From an uncultured Bacteroidales bacterium (GTDB taxonomy: Bacteria; Bacteroidota; Bacteroidia; Bacteroidales; F082), in assembly GCA_937896505.1 (NCBI GenBank), contig CALBNP010000078.1:1-39325 (forward strand): a stretch of DNA of 39,325 nucleotides. The letters run 5' to 3'. The notes below the pieces were generated by a model. That model saw only the letters and a program-made list of their open reading frames with translations, was not told the DNA's origin and did no database searches. A program made the position numbers and the translations under genes. Positions within the stretch are counted from its first letter, which is position 1, and every line of letters starts with the position of its first letter. Below are positions 8,080-16,458 of the stretch, one piece after another.

Positions 8080-8826
8080 ATGGAATTACTGAAAGGAAAA
8101 GTTGCCCTGATTACGGGTGCCGCTCGTGGCATTGGCAAGGCTATCGCCCTGCGTTTTGCTCAAGAAGGTTGTGATATTGCATTCACTGATTTGGTTATCA
8201 ATGAATTGGCTGAACAAACAAAGTCGGAAATCGAAGCCGTTGGTGTGAAGGTGAAGGCTTATGCCTCTGATGCCTCCAATTTTGAGGACACGCAAAATGT
8301 GGTGAAGCAGGTGGCTGATGATTTTGGGCATATCGATATTTTGGTCAACAATGCGGGCATTACCAAGGATGTGGCATTGAAGCGCATGACTGAGGAACAG
8401 TGGGATGCTGTCATCAATGTGAATTTGAAATCGGTGTTCAATTTCACTAAGGCCATTCAACCTGTCATGTGGCGGCAAGGTTCTGGTAGTGTGATAAATA
8501 TGAGTTCTGTCGTTGGCTTGGGTGGTAATGTCAACCAATGCAACTATGCGGCTTCGAAGGCAGGCATTATTGGTTTCACCAAGTCGGCGGCAAAGGAGAT
8601 GGGTGTGCGCAACATCCGCCACAACGCCATTGCTCCTGGTTTCATCCTTACCGAGATGACTAAGAATCTGCCTGAAGAGATTCTGAAACAGTGGGAAGCC
8701 AACATCCCGCTGCATCGTGGCGGAACGCCTGAAGACATTGCCAATGTGGCTGTGTTCCTCGCTTCCGACTTGTCGTCGTATGTCACAGGTCAGGTGATTC
8801 ACGTTTGTGGTGGCATGGCAATGTGA
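8080..8826 (+). CDS. fabG: 3-oxoacyl-[acyl-carrier-protein] reductase
   Basis: A 248-residue short-chain dehydrogenase of the FabG type, which reduces 3-oxoacyl-ACP with NADPH in fatty acid elongation. It has the Rossmann motif TGAARGIG at 12-19, NNAG at 90-93, and the catalytic Ser143 (MSSVVG), Tyr156 and Lys160 in YAASK. The C-terminal SYVTGQVIHVCGGMAM is typical of the family. The start at 8080 (MELLKGKVALITG) aligns with normal FabG N-termini and sits after the promoter. It is followed 59 bp later by the VWA membrane protein. Confidence 0.93.
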   Translation: MELLKGKVALITGAARGIGKAIALRFAQEGCDIAFTDLVINELAEQTKSEIEAVGVKVKAYASDASNFEDTQNVVKQVADDFGHIDILVNNAGITKDVALKRMTEEQWDAVINVNLKSVFNFTKAIQPVMWRQGSGSVINMSSVVGLGGNVNQCNYAASKAGIIGFTKSAAKEMGVRNIRHNAIAPGFILTEMTKNLPEEILKQWEANIPLHRGGTPEDIANVAVFLASDLSSYVTGQVIHVCGGMAM

Positions 8827-8844
8827 ATATGAATTTAAAGATTT

Positions 8845-8877
8845 AAGATTCAAATATTTAAAAGTTAATTGAATCTT
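8845..8877. repeat. AT-rich hairpin between fabG and the VWA gene
   Basis: Perfect 9-bp arms AAGATTCAA (8845-8853) and TTGAATCTT (8869-8877) with a 15-base AT loop. It has no strong T-run, so it may be a weak terminator or simply AT-rich intergenic sequence. Confidence 0.35.
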
Positions 8878-8885
8878 CTTTCAAA

Positions 8886-10958
8886 ATGAATGTGGGTTTG
8901 CCGATATGGATGTTGTTGGTTGCCTTGCTTTCGGGCACGGCGGCAGCTGCTTTGCTGTATGTCGCCAACAAGAAACAACATTATGGCAAGCCGTTGACAA
9001 TCATCTTGTTCGCTTTACGAACCTTGTTGGTCGGTCTAGTGGTTCTGCTGTTATTCAATCCCTATATGCAGCAGCAGTTCAGTTCGGTTGAGCAGCCTGT
9101 TGTGGTCGTTGCTCACGACAATTCGGCCTCTATCGTGTTGGGCAAAGATTCCGCATTCTACCAAAACGATTATCTTGGTCATTTCTCTGATTTTGAAGCT
9201 TTTATTAAGGAAGATTTTCAAGTCGATGAATATCTTTTTGGCCAGGAAGTGCGCGATTTTACCGTTTTGGATTTCACTGACCAGCTGACGGATGTGTCGT
9301 CGTTGCTGAAGAGTGTCGAGCGTCGTTATTATAAACGTAATGTGGGTGCGGTCGTGTTGCTGTCTGATGGTATCTATAATCGTGGCTTCGAGCCTGAATT
9401 GCTTGCCGAGAAGTTCCCGTTTCCTATACATACTGTCGTCTTGGGTGACACCGTTTCTCGTCCCGATTTGGCAGTTCGGAATGTACACTACAACCGGCAG
9501 GTCGCCCTCGGAAGCACTTTCCCCGTTCGTGTGACGGTCAGCGCCCGCGATTTGGTCAATAGAAAGGCTACACTGACGCTTTCAAGTCATGGGAATGTGA
9601 TTGAAAAGCAGGAGATTGAGATTCCGTCAAACCGTTTTTCAAAGGAAATCGATTTCATGCTCGAAGCGGATGCTATGGGCGTGAAACAGATTGATATTGA
9701 GCTTTCTGGCATTGCCGAAGAAGAACAATTGCTTAACAATGGGAAGCACATTTTTGTTGAGGTCCTCGACCAGAAATACAAGATTCTTTGCCTCGCCCAA
9801 TCGCCTCATCCCGACTTGGCGGCCATCTGTAGCGTACTCAACGATAATTACGAGGTCGATTTTGCTTTTGCTAAAGACGGAGTCCCAGATTTTGGCTCAT
9901 ACGATTTGCTTGTCTTGCATCAGATGTCTTCGGCTCCCGCTGATTTCGAGCCTGTCAAGAAACAGCTTGAACAAAATGCCAAATTGCCTGTACTTTTTAT
10001 AATTGGTCAAGCTACTGATTTGGAACTTCTTGACAAACTGCAAGATGCTTATGGAATCAAGAACGGGGCAACGAATACGGTCTTGGATGTCAAAACGCAC
10101 TTGAATACATCTTTTAGCACTTTCACTATCGATTCGAAGTGTGGTGAGATGTTGGCGAATTATCCGCCTTTGGCTATGCCTCATGTCGAGTTGTCGCCTT
10201 CAAAATCGCATGACGACTTGTTGCTGCAAGATGTCTTGGGCGTGAAATCGGGATTGCCGCTGTTGAGTTTCGTACGTGGCGACCGCAAGATGGCTTTCCT
10301 TTTCGGCACCAATGTGTGGCGCTGGCGTTTGTATGAATATTATCAGTCGAAGAACCATGCCGTTTTCGATGAGGTTTTCTCCAAGTCGCTGAAATACTTG
10401 CTGCTTGCTTCCGACGATGGTTCGGCAATCTATTGCAAGGAAGAATTCTATTCTAATGAACCAGTCGTCATCACTGCCGAATTGCGGAATCTGGCTAACG
10501 AGCTGGTGACCGAACCTGAACTTAAAGCGCAACTTGTCAATAAATTGACAGATGAAACTTACGATTTTGCCTTCTCAAAACGTGACTACGATTACGAACT
10601 GAATGCGGGTATCCTGCCTGAGGGACTTTATATATATAAGGTGGAAGCCATGATGGGCGACCGACTGATTTCAGCCTCTGGCTCATTTTCGGTAGTCGCT
10701 CTTGGCATTGAAGCTCAGCAGCTTACAGCCGATGCCTCGCGTTTGCGCAGCTTGGCTCAGCTGACGAATGGAAAATGTTATTCTGCTGATGAGTTGCAGC
10801 AACTGGCGGCTGATTTGCGTGCCGATAAGCGTATTACTTCGGTGGAGCATCACGAAAGTCGCTTTCAGGATCTGATTCACTCGCGTTGGATTTGGTTCGT
10901 GTTGGTCGGATTGGCTGCCGTCGAGTGGGTGTTGCGAAAAATGTTTGGAAGTTATTGA
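8886..10958 (+). CDS. Membrane-anchored VWA-like domain protein
   Basis: A 690-residue protein with two N-terminal membrane segments (about 7-26 and 37-58) and one near the C-terminus (about 660-682, WIWFVLVGLAAVEWVL). The first soluble part looks like a von Willebrand A domain: VVVVAHDNSAS carries the DxSxS metal-site motif at Asp78-Ser80-Ser82, and VVLLSDG follows. Ig-like segments and a glutamine-amidotransferase-like part (YDLLVLHQMS, LPVLFIIGQ) come next, as in large Bacteroidota VWA proteins that sit near BatA-type genes. No MoxR or Bat partners are in the window. It probably spans the inner membrane with a large periplasmic part; its function is unknown. Confidence 0.75.
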   Translation: MNVGLPIWMLLVALLSGTAAAALLYVANKKQHYGKPLTIILFALRTLLVGLVVLLLFNPYMQQQFSSVEQPVVVVAHDNSASIVLGKDSAFYQNDYLGHFSDFEAFIKEDFQVDEYLFGQEVRDFTVLDFTDQLTDVSSLLKSVERRYYKRNVGAVVLLSDGIYNRGFEPELLAEKFPFPIHTVVLGDTVSRPDLAVRNVHYNRQVALGSTFPVRVTVSARDLVNRKATLTLSSHGNVIEKQEIEIPSNRFSKEIDFMLEADAMGVKQIDIELSGIAEEEQLLNNGKHIFVEVLDQKYKILCLAQSPHPDLAAICSVLNDNYEVDFAFAKDGVPDFGSYDLLVLHQMSSAPADFEPVKKQLEQNAKLPVLFIIGQATDLELLDKLQDAYGIKNGATNTVLDVKTHLNTSFSTFTIDSKCGEMLANYPPLAMPHVELSPSKSHDDLLLQDVLGVKSGLPLLSFVRGDRKMAFLFGTNVWRWRLYEYYQSKNHAVFDEVFSKSLKYLLLASDDGSAIYCKEEFYSNEPVVITAELRNLANELVTEPELKAQLVNKLTDETYDFAFSKRDYDYELNAGILPEGLYIYKVEAMMGDRLISASGSFSVVALGIEAQQLTADASRLRSLAQLTNGKCYSADELQQLAADLRADKRITSVEHHESRFQDLIHSRWIWFVLVGLAAVEWVLRKMFGSY

Positions 10959-11003
10959 AATTGAGAATCTTTTTTGTTGATAGCGATAAATAAAAAAATA
11001 TTG

Positions 11004-11011
11004 TACTTTTG
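11004..11011 (+). promoter_or_regulatory. -7 element (TACTTTTG) of the first toxin-antitoxin operon
   Basis: A full match to TAnnTTTG, 23 bp before the antitoxin ATG at 11035. Confidence 0.6.
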
Positions 11012-11034
11012 CAGCATAATCAAATAGAGAAGAA

Positions 11035-11220
11035 ATGTGTATAGTTGAGCAGACATCGCGTAGTATTACAGTCCGAATGAGCAATGCCCGTTGGAATCGT
11101 TTGCTGGAATTGGAACAAGCCTATCAAACTGCTTTGGCTGTTATGCGAGCAAAATCCCAATGCGAGAGCTCTTCTGCAATGTCGGTTGAAGATGCAGAAA
11201 ACTTTATCCTAAGTTTATGA
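11035..11220 (+). CDS. Putative antitoxin of a RelE-type pair
   Basis: A 61-residue protein starting MCIVEQTSRSITVRMSNARW, with a predicted short strand and then helices (RLLELEQAYQTALAVMRAK). Its size, its position directly before a RelE-like toxin and the 4-bp ATGA overlap with it mark it as the antitoxin. A second ATG at 11077 could be used instead. No named antitoxin family was recognised; the role is inferred from context. Confidence 0.7.
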   Translation: MCIVEQTSRSITVRMSNARWNRLLELEQAYQTALAVMRAKSQCESSSAMSVEDAENFILSL

Positions 11221-11564
11221 TTAATTCGGTAAAGTTTTCAGATGAGTTCAACAAAGCGTTTAAGAAACTTAAAAAACGCTATAAATCATTGCCTAACGAT
11301 TTTTTGTCGCTTTTGCATGAATTGAAAGAAAATCCAATTCAAGGTGTTGCATTGAAAAATGGAATGCGTAAGGTTCGTATTTCCTTTACTTCAAAAAATC
11401 GCGGTAAATCAGGAGGAGGAAGAGTCATAATCCGATTGACTGTTAGCGAAACTTGTCTGTCGTTTCTCTATATATATGACAAACAAGATATGTCGAATGT
11501 AGCTGAGACTTTCCTTGATCAATTAATTATGGAAATGGATAGTAATTCAAATAAAATCAATTAA
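11217..11564 (+). CDS. RelE/ParE-superfamily toxin
   Basis: A 115-residue basic protein: MINSVKFSDEFNKAFKKLKKRYKSLPNDF is the usual start of RelE-type toxins, followed by NPIQGVALKNGMRKVRISF and a final LSFLYIYDKQDMSNV strand. Such toxins usually cut mRNA on the ribosome. The C-terminal half carries an unusual KNRGKSGGGRVIIRL segment. It overlaps the antitoxin by 4 bp and lies only 9 bp before slyD, so slyD may be transcribed partly from the toxin-antitoxin promoter. Confidence 0.82.
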   Translation: MINSVKFSDEFNKAFKKLKKRYKSLPNDFLSLLHELKENPIQGVALKNGMRKVRISFTSKNRGKSGGGRVIIRLTVSETCLSFLYIYDKQDMSNVAETFLDQLIMEMDSNSNKIN

Positions 11565-11573
11565 TTATATAGT

Positions 11574-12110
11574 ATGAAAATTCAAGATCAAACCGTCGTG
11601 ACAATGACATATGTCTTGCGCGAAAACGATGAAAACGGTCCTATCCTTCAAGAGACCACCAAAGAACAACCTTTTGTTGCCATTTTCGGCATGCATCAGC
11701 TGCTCCCAAAGTTTGAAGAAAACCTGATGGGCAAGGAACCTGGCGATAAGTACGCATTCCATTTGACCCCAGCCGAAGCCTACGGCGAACGCGATGAGGC
11801 TTACATCATGGATTTGGACAAGGAAATGTTCTGCAACAATGGCGTCCTCATGGACCTCGTGAAAGTCGGTGCCCAACTGATGATGCAGACCGCTGATGGT
11901 CGCCCGATTGCCGGTATCGTCCGTGAAATTGGCGACAAGTTCGTCAAGATGGACTTTAACCATGATATGGCTGGCAAGCACCTCCATTTCTCAGGCGAAA
12001 TCATCGATGTCCGTGAAACGACTGACGAAGATTTCAATGATAGCTGCGGCTGCTCATGCGGCGACTGCAACTGCGAAAGCTGTGGCGAAGGCTGCGAAGG
12101 TTGCCATTAA
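11574..12110 (+). CDS. slyD: SlyD-like FKBP-type peptidyl-prolyl isomerase with Cys-rich tail
   Basis: A 178-residue protein with the SlyD layout: a split FKBP domain (VTMTYVLRENDENGPILQET ... FGMHQLLPKFEENLMGKEPGD), an inserted flap domain at about 75-125, and return to FKBP near residue 130 (HDMAGKHLHFSGEI). The tail from about 160 is very rich in Cys (CGCSCGDCNCESCGEGCEGCH) and should bind metals such as nickel or zinc, as the SlyD tail does in other bacteria. The protein acts in the cytoplasm as isomerase and metallochaperone. It lies 9 bp after the toxin gene and ends 18 bp before a strong terminator. Confidence 0.9.
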   Translation: MKIQDQTVVTMTYVLRENDENGPILQETTKEQPFVAIFGMHQLLPKFEENLMGKEPGDKYAFHLTPAEAYGERDEAYIMDLDKEMFCNNGVLMDLVKVGAQLMMQTADGRPIAGIVREIGDKFVKMDFNHDMAGKHLHFSGEIIDVRETTDEDFNDSCGCSCGDCNCESCGEGCEGCH

Positions 12111-12128
12111 TTTGTGTAAATAGGTTTT

Positions 12129-12153
12129 GGGGAAAAGCTGACAGCTTTTCCCC
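12129..12153 (+). terminator. Rho-independent terminator after slyD
   Basis: GGGGAAAAGCTG, a single-base loop, then CAGCTTTTCCCC: 12-bp perfect arms, 18 bp after the slyD stop. The following T-run is short (ATGCTTTTG). Confidence 0.65.
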
Positions 12154-12194
12154 ATGCTTTTGAGTATGGAATCGAGGGCAGATTACTTTAGTCT

Positions 12195-13850
12195 ATGCTG
12201 AAAAGGATTCTTTTCTTGTTGATGTTGGCAATCGTGGCAGGCAGTTGCAACAAATCTGCAACGTCTGACGACAGGTTGGAATTTTATCATCAGCAATGTG
12301 AATCGTTGATAGATTGCTTCGACTACAACTCTCTGGATACGATGTCGTTGCAATATTTAAATGAATTAGCTGGCAGCAACGATAGCCGGCATCTTGCTTA
12401 TGCGCATTTTTATCGTGGCGCGACTTGTCTCTATACTGGCCGTATGGAGATGGCTTCTGCCGAATTGTCACTTTCAAAGGATTATGCTGCTCAGATTGAC
12501 AACGACTCTATCGTTGCCTTGGCACTCAATAGCATTGGAATCCATGAAGCGACTGCCAACAACAATCTGTATTTGGCGCAATGGTATTTTGTTGAAAGCC
12601 TGAAGCATGCTCAACGGGCTGTTTATTCCAAATTGGAATGTACAATTTATGGAAATCTGTGTACACTGGCTAAACTCCAGAATGACACTTCTTTGATGTC
12701 GTATGTCCGTGAAAGCTATGACTATGGCATAGAACATGAAGATCAGCATGTCGTGTTTCTTGCTGCCCTTAATTTGGGTGGAATGTATGGCCTAAAGAAA
12801 GAGTACGATAGTGCTTGTTATTATTGCCAAAGGGCGGTTGACATAGGTAAACAAAACGGGCTGAACAAGTTGCCTATCGCCTATGTTGCATTGTCGGAAG
12901 CCAATCTTGATTTGGGCAATCTTGAGGGGGCGGACAAATGGGCGCAGACGGCTATTGATTTGGCTGAGAAAGAAGCAGACCAGATGGTCCTGGTCAATGC
13001 GTATAATAAGAAGGCCATGGTCTGTAGTCATAAAGGAATGTTTTCCGAGTCCAATGAATGGTTGTATAAGGCATTGGATATGAGTGAATTTATCGATATG
13101 GAAAAATCGAGGATTTATCATCTTTTGGCCGAAAACTACGAGTCGTTGGGCATGGTGGAAAAAGCTTTGGAGTTCATGAGACTTTCCAATGAGTCCCTTG
13201 AATCCACAAATGCCAGCGATCGCGAGCGTATGAAACGCGAGCGAGATGTGTCGTTTAACGTAATTGACCAAGAGCGTCAGCTGGAGTTCAACCGCCGTCA
13301 GTTGCAAAGCCGTAACTTAATTATTGGAGGATTGGTGCTGCTTGTGGTTCTTCTTGCCTTCATGCTATGGATGGGCATACGTGTCTTGCGCAGACGTAAT
13401 GCTTTGTATGAAAGTATCGTGCGTCAGCAGATTGAGTCGGTTGAACGCGAGAAGGTGGTGGAAAACCTTCCTGATATTTCTGGACCTTCTGAAAAATCGC
13501 GTCGCATTTATGAAGAGGTTTGCCGATTGATGGAAGAGGAACGCATCTATGCCGACCCTCAAATCAGTCGTGAGAGCCTTGCACAAAAGTTGGGGACGAA
13601 CAAAACGTATCTTACAAATATCATTAGCGAATGTTCGGGAGGCATGAATCTTTCGCAGTTTGTCAACCAGTACCGTTTGCGTGAGGCATTGCGCTTGCTA
13701 TCCGACAAACAATACATAGACTATCCTCTCAAGCAGATGTCTTCAGACCTTGGTTTCGGCTCGATTTCTACATTCTATAAGCTTTTTCAGGACAAGGTGG
13801 GTGTGACGCCTTCTGCTTACCGCAAGTCGTTCATCAAAGTGTCAAAGTGA
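12195..13850 (+). CDS. Membrane TPR protein with C-terminal AraC-type DNA-binding domain
   Basis: A 551-residue regulator typical of Bacteroidota. The N-terminus has a lipoprotein-like signal (LAIVAGSCNK, Cys18). Residues about 25-345 form TPR repeats, there is a coiled linker, then one membrane helix at about 374-396 (GGLVLLVVLLAFMLWMGI), and an AraC/XylS helix-turn-helix domain at about 440-548 (ISRESLAQKLGTNKTYLTNII ... MSSDLGFGSISTFYKLFQDKVGVTPSAYRK). The TPR part would face the periplasm and the DNA-binding part the cytoplasm. It is followed by a long dyad and a promoter for a secreted protein, which is a natural target candidate. The ligand and targets are unknown. Confidence 0.88.
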   Translation: MLKRILFLLMLAIVAGSCNKSATSDDRLEFYHQQCESLIDCFDYNSLDTMSLQYLNELAGSNDSRHLAYAHFYRGATCLYTGRMEMASAELSLSKDYAAQIDNDSIVALALNSIGIHEATANNNLYLAQWYFVESLKHAQRAVYSKLECTIYGNLCTLAKLQNDTSLMSYVRESYDYGIEHEDQHVVFLAALNLGGMYGLKKEYDSACYYCQRAVDIGKQNGLNKLPIAYVALSEANLDLGNLEGADKWAQTAIDLAEKEADQMVLVNAYNKKAMVCSHKGMFSESNEWLYKALDMSEFIDMEKSRIYHLLAENYESLGMVEKALEFMRLSNESLESTNASDRERMKRERDVSFNVIDQERQLEFNRRQLQSRNLIIGGLVLLVVLLAFMLWMGIRVLRRRNALYESIVRQQIESVEREKVVENLPDISGPSEKSRRIYEEVCRLMEEERIYADPQISRESLAQKLGTNKTYLTNIISECSGGMNLSQFVNQYRLREALRLLSDKQYIDYPLKQMSSDLGFGSISTFYKLFQDKVGVTPSAYRKSFIKVSK

Positions 13851-13902
13851 TGCTTTTCGGTTGGCTCCCGTTAGTCTGGAATCTTTCAATGAGCCGGTTT
13901 CT

Positions 13903-13970
13903 GCTGTAAATATGTCAAAATAATTCCGAAAAAGGCAATTTGCTTTTTCTGGAATAGTTTTATTTACAGC
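13903..13970. promoter_or_regulatory. Long imperfect inverted repeat between regulator and secreted protein gene
   Basis: GCTGTAAATA...AATTCCGAAAAAGGCAA is mirrored by TTTGCTTTTTCTGGAAT...TATTTACAGC over 68 bp. The central part resembles a terminator for the regulator gene. The right arm ends 16 bp before the -7 element of the next gene, so it overlaps the -33 region and could also be an operator. Confidence 0.55.
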
Positions 13971-13986
13971 CATTTGCCTAATGTGC

Positions 13987-13994
13987 TACTTTTG
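13987..13994 (+). promoter_or_regulatory. -7 element (TACTTTTG) of the secreted YD-rich protein gene
   Basis: A full match to TAnnTTTG, 25 bp before the ATG at 14020. It makes the earlier in-frame start at 13981 impossible. Confidence 0.6.
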
Positions 13995-14019
13995 CAGCAT
14001 GATTCAAATAAATAGAAAG

Positions 14020-15915
14020 ATGAAAAGATTGTTTTTGTTTTCAATTATGCTTGGGTGCTTTTCTTTGGCATCTTTTGCTCAGGATGCATCTGCGAAAGTC
14101 GGTAAAGTGTGCAATGACCGTATTCAGGTGCGTGAAGTCGTTACCCCACGATTCAAATTGCGCGATAAGGTGGACGCAGACTCATGGATGAAACCATTTT
14201 ATCACAGCGAGAACCCCGAAGAGGAACGATTCGATGCAGAAAAATGGAATCCGGCTCCTGTGCGTGACGGGTGGTCAGAAAGGCTTGATAGTGTCTTGTA
14301 CTTTAATGCTCAAGGTTCTGCCGGAAATCCTGTTGAAAAGCATGCTTTCCAGTATGACGAACAAGGACGTCCGCTGCATCGTTCATGCTATAGCATTTCC
14401 GGGTCGGAATGGAGCCTTTATGGAGAAGACGATTTCGAGTATGATGAACTTGGCCGTGTCGTCAGGCAATCTTCATTGACATTCGGGGCAGGCTATACCG
14501 ATGGTTATAAGTATGAGTATCTTTATGAAGACAGCAACTATTCATGTAGTGAAGCGAATTATTATTGTCTTAGTGGTGGCGAATGGGTTATCGCGCAAAA
14601 AGCAGTCTATACTTATGATGCCCAAGGAAATACGACAAGTCAGGCTCTGTATTATTCCGATGATGGCATAAATTTGGTAGGTTTTGAAAAAGAAACGGCA
14701 ACCTATAATGTAATGGGGCTGATGGACACTTACTATCCTTACGATTGGGACTTTAGCCTTAACGATTGGGTCGGAAGCGCTATCAAGCACGGACAAAACT
14801 TTTACTATCGTGCTGATGGTCAGGATGATTGGGTTGAAACTTTTGTCTGGGAAAATGGACAATGGTCCAATTACTGCCGTGAGTTCTATTCGTACGACGA
14901 GCACGACTTGTTGTCTCGGATTGAATATGATTATTGGAACCGCGAACATCAGGACTGGTTAGGTGGCGATGTGTTTGGCCCAAATGGCTTTGTGGAATAT
15001 AATAGCATTTACGAGTATGTTCGAGACGATATGGGCCGCGCCACAAGTGAGGTGAATAGCGTGTGCGAACGTGATGCGGAATATGTGGTCAACTACATGC
15101 TTACCCGTGATTTTACCGATCTTGACAATGGCCATGTCATCAACGAAGAAAAAGAATACGGATGGATAAACTCAAATGAACTGGAACTATACAGCCACGA
15201 TACCTATGAGACCAATGCCTATGATTTTGAGGTCCATTATTTGCACCGTTACTATATGGATGATGCCCATGGTGTCCGTAACATGCACGAGATGGTCAGG
15301 GATTATGATGATGCGACTGGATGCTATAACTGGACATACTTTTACGCTTATACGCTTGATGCAGCCAACATCCGTTATGGTTTGAATTATGAAACTTGTT
15401 TGTATGATGAAGATGGCAATATAAGTCATTATCATCACATGAAAGGCACGGATGCGTACTATACTGACACGGTTTGGTATGAGGATGACGACTATGCTTT
15501 CTCATATATGTATGATGCCTACGGAAATCCGGTAAAAGTGAGTACGGAGGCGACCCGCTATGAAAATGGGAACTGGGTTCCATTCTATGGTTTTTCTGGT
15601 CGTTACGATTTTTCGGTTAATGTTGAGGATTGTATGCTCTGGCCTTTGGAAGATTTGAGCGAAAACTTCAACTATTATAAGACACTCGAAGAATATAACT
15701 ATTCTATCTATGATGGATATGTGTATGAGACAACGGAGGCCCTTTATTATAGCAAGTATGACCCCACGTCAGTCTCTGAAAACGATGCGGAAAAGCCTCA
15801 ACCAGTTGGCGAATTGCAATATTACGATGTCTTGGGGCGGCGCGTGAATGCCGATGCTCATGGCCTTATTATTGTGCGTGACGCTGAGGGAAATGTGTAC
15901 AAATTGAATAAGTGA
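14020..15915 (+). CDS. Secreted YD/RHS-like repeat protein of unknown function
   Basis: A 631-residue exported protein. The start at 14020 gives a clean signal peptide (MKRLFLFSIMLGCFSLASFAQ). The body is very rich in Tyr, Asp and Trp with loosely repeated motifs of the type YxYDxxGR/N (FQYDEQGRPL, FEYDELGRVV, YTYDAQGNTT, YMYDAYGNPV), like divergent YD repeats that form beta-shells or beta-strand stacks. The C-terminal 35 residues (ELQYYDVLGRRVN ... GLIIVRDAEGNVYKLNK) resemble a short, simplified T9SS C-terminal domain. It lies directly after the TPR/AraC regulator and ends at a bidirectional terminator shared with ogt. It may be a surface or secreted protein; the partner is unknown. Confidence 0.7.
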   Translation: MKRLFLFSIMLGCFSLASFAQDASAKVGKVCNDRIQVREVVTPRFKLRDKVDADSWMKPFYHSENPEEERFDAEKWNPAPVRDGWSERLDSVLYFNAQGSAGNPVEKHAFQYDEQGRPLHRSCYSISGSEWSLYGEDDFEYDELGRVVRQSSLTFGAGYTDGYKYEYLYEDSNYSCSEANYYCLSGGEWVIAQKAVYTYDAQGNTTSQALYYSDDGINLVGFEKETATYNVMGLMDTYYPYDWDFSLNDWVGSAIKHGQNFYYRADGQDDWVETFVWENGQWSNYCREFYSYDEHDLLSRIEYDYWNREHQDWLGGDVFGPNGFVEYNSIYEYVRDDMGRATSEVNSVCERDAEYVVNYMLTRDFTDLDNGHVINEEKEYGWINSNELELYSHDTYETNAYDFEVHYLHRYYMDDAHGVRNMHEMVRDYDDATGCYNWTYFYAYTLDAANIRYGLNYETCLYDEDGNISHYHHMKGTDAYYTDTVWYEDDDYAFSYMYDAYGNPVKVSTEATRYENGNWVPFYGFSGRYDFSVNVEDCMLWPLEDLSENFNYYKTLEEYNYSIYDGYVYETTEALYYSKYDPTSVSENDAEKPQPVGELQYYDVLGRRVNADAHGLIIVRDAEGNVYKLNK

Positions 15916-15945
15916 TGCGTGATTTATGGCGCGTTCATGGAAATG

Positions 15946-16458
15946 TCAAAAGGGGCTTCGGCCCCTTTTTTCGTGTTCCAAAAGCCAGATTTTTCTCTCT
16001 ATGCCTCCCGCAAAACCCGTGAGTTGCCCATTTGCTCCAACGACGCGGTGGCATGGAATAATGATGCCGATAGGGTTGCGGCCAACGGCGTTGCCAATGG
16101 CTCGGGGAGAAGTGCCAAGCAGTTGCGCCAACTCGCCATAACTGACGGTCTCGCCGTATGGAATGTCGAGAAGTGCTTTCCAGACCCGCAGCTGAAATGG
16201 ACTTCCGCTTGGCAACAATGGAAGCTCGAAAGGATTGGGATGGCCGCCTTCGAAATAGCGATTGAGCCATTCCGAGGTTGTCTTGAATAGGGGCAAATCG
16301 TTGTCCGTGATAGCGTTTTGAAGAGAGTTGTTGCCGAAATGTTTCTGGCCATAAAAGTGAAGACCTGTAAGATATTGGCCATTGGAACTTAGGGTGAGAA
16401 TACCGATAGGAGAGTTGTAGGCGTGAATGGATGTATTTTCGTATTGGGTATTGTTCAT
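15946..16458 (-). CDS. ogt: Methylated-DNA--[protein]-cysteine S-methyltransferase
   Basis: A 170-residue suicide repair protein that moves the alkyl group from O6-alkylguanine to its own cysteine. The active site is PCHRV with Cys136, preceded by GNAVGRNP and the helix-turn-helix part SYGELAQLLGTSPRA. The N-terminal beta domain begins SPIGILTLSS. The start at 16458 (MNNTQYENTSIHAYNSPIG) fits normal family length; the longer frame from 16557 adds a hydrophobic, probably untranslated stretch. The last residues RGRSPF are encoded by the terminator stem, an overlap of coding and termination signals. It is convergent with the secreted protein gene. Confidence 0.93.
   Translation of the reverse strand: MNNTQYENTSIHAYNSPIGILTLSSNGQYLTGLHFYGQKHFGNNSLQNAITDNDLPLFKTTSEWLNRYFEGGHPNPFELPLLPSGSPFQLRVWKALLDIPYGETVSYGELAQLLGTSPRAIGNAVGRNPIGIIIPCHRVVGANGQLTGFAGGIERKIWLLEHEKRGRSPF
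15948..15971. terminator. Bidirectional terminator between the secreted protein gene and ogt
   Basis: AAAAGGGGC, loop TTCG, GCCCCTTTTT with flanking A- and T-runs on the two sides. It serves the rightward gene ending at 15915 and the leftward ogt gene; the stop codon of ogt (15946-15948) and its last codons lie inside the stem. Confidence 0.85.

Noticed and set aside
8086..8853. 255-residue open frame opposite fabG
   Set aside because: It is a shadow of the clear fabG frame, with no family motifs and no promoter or ribosome site.
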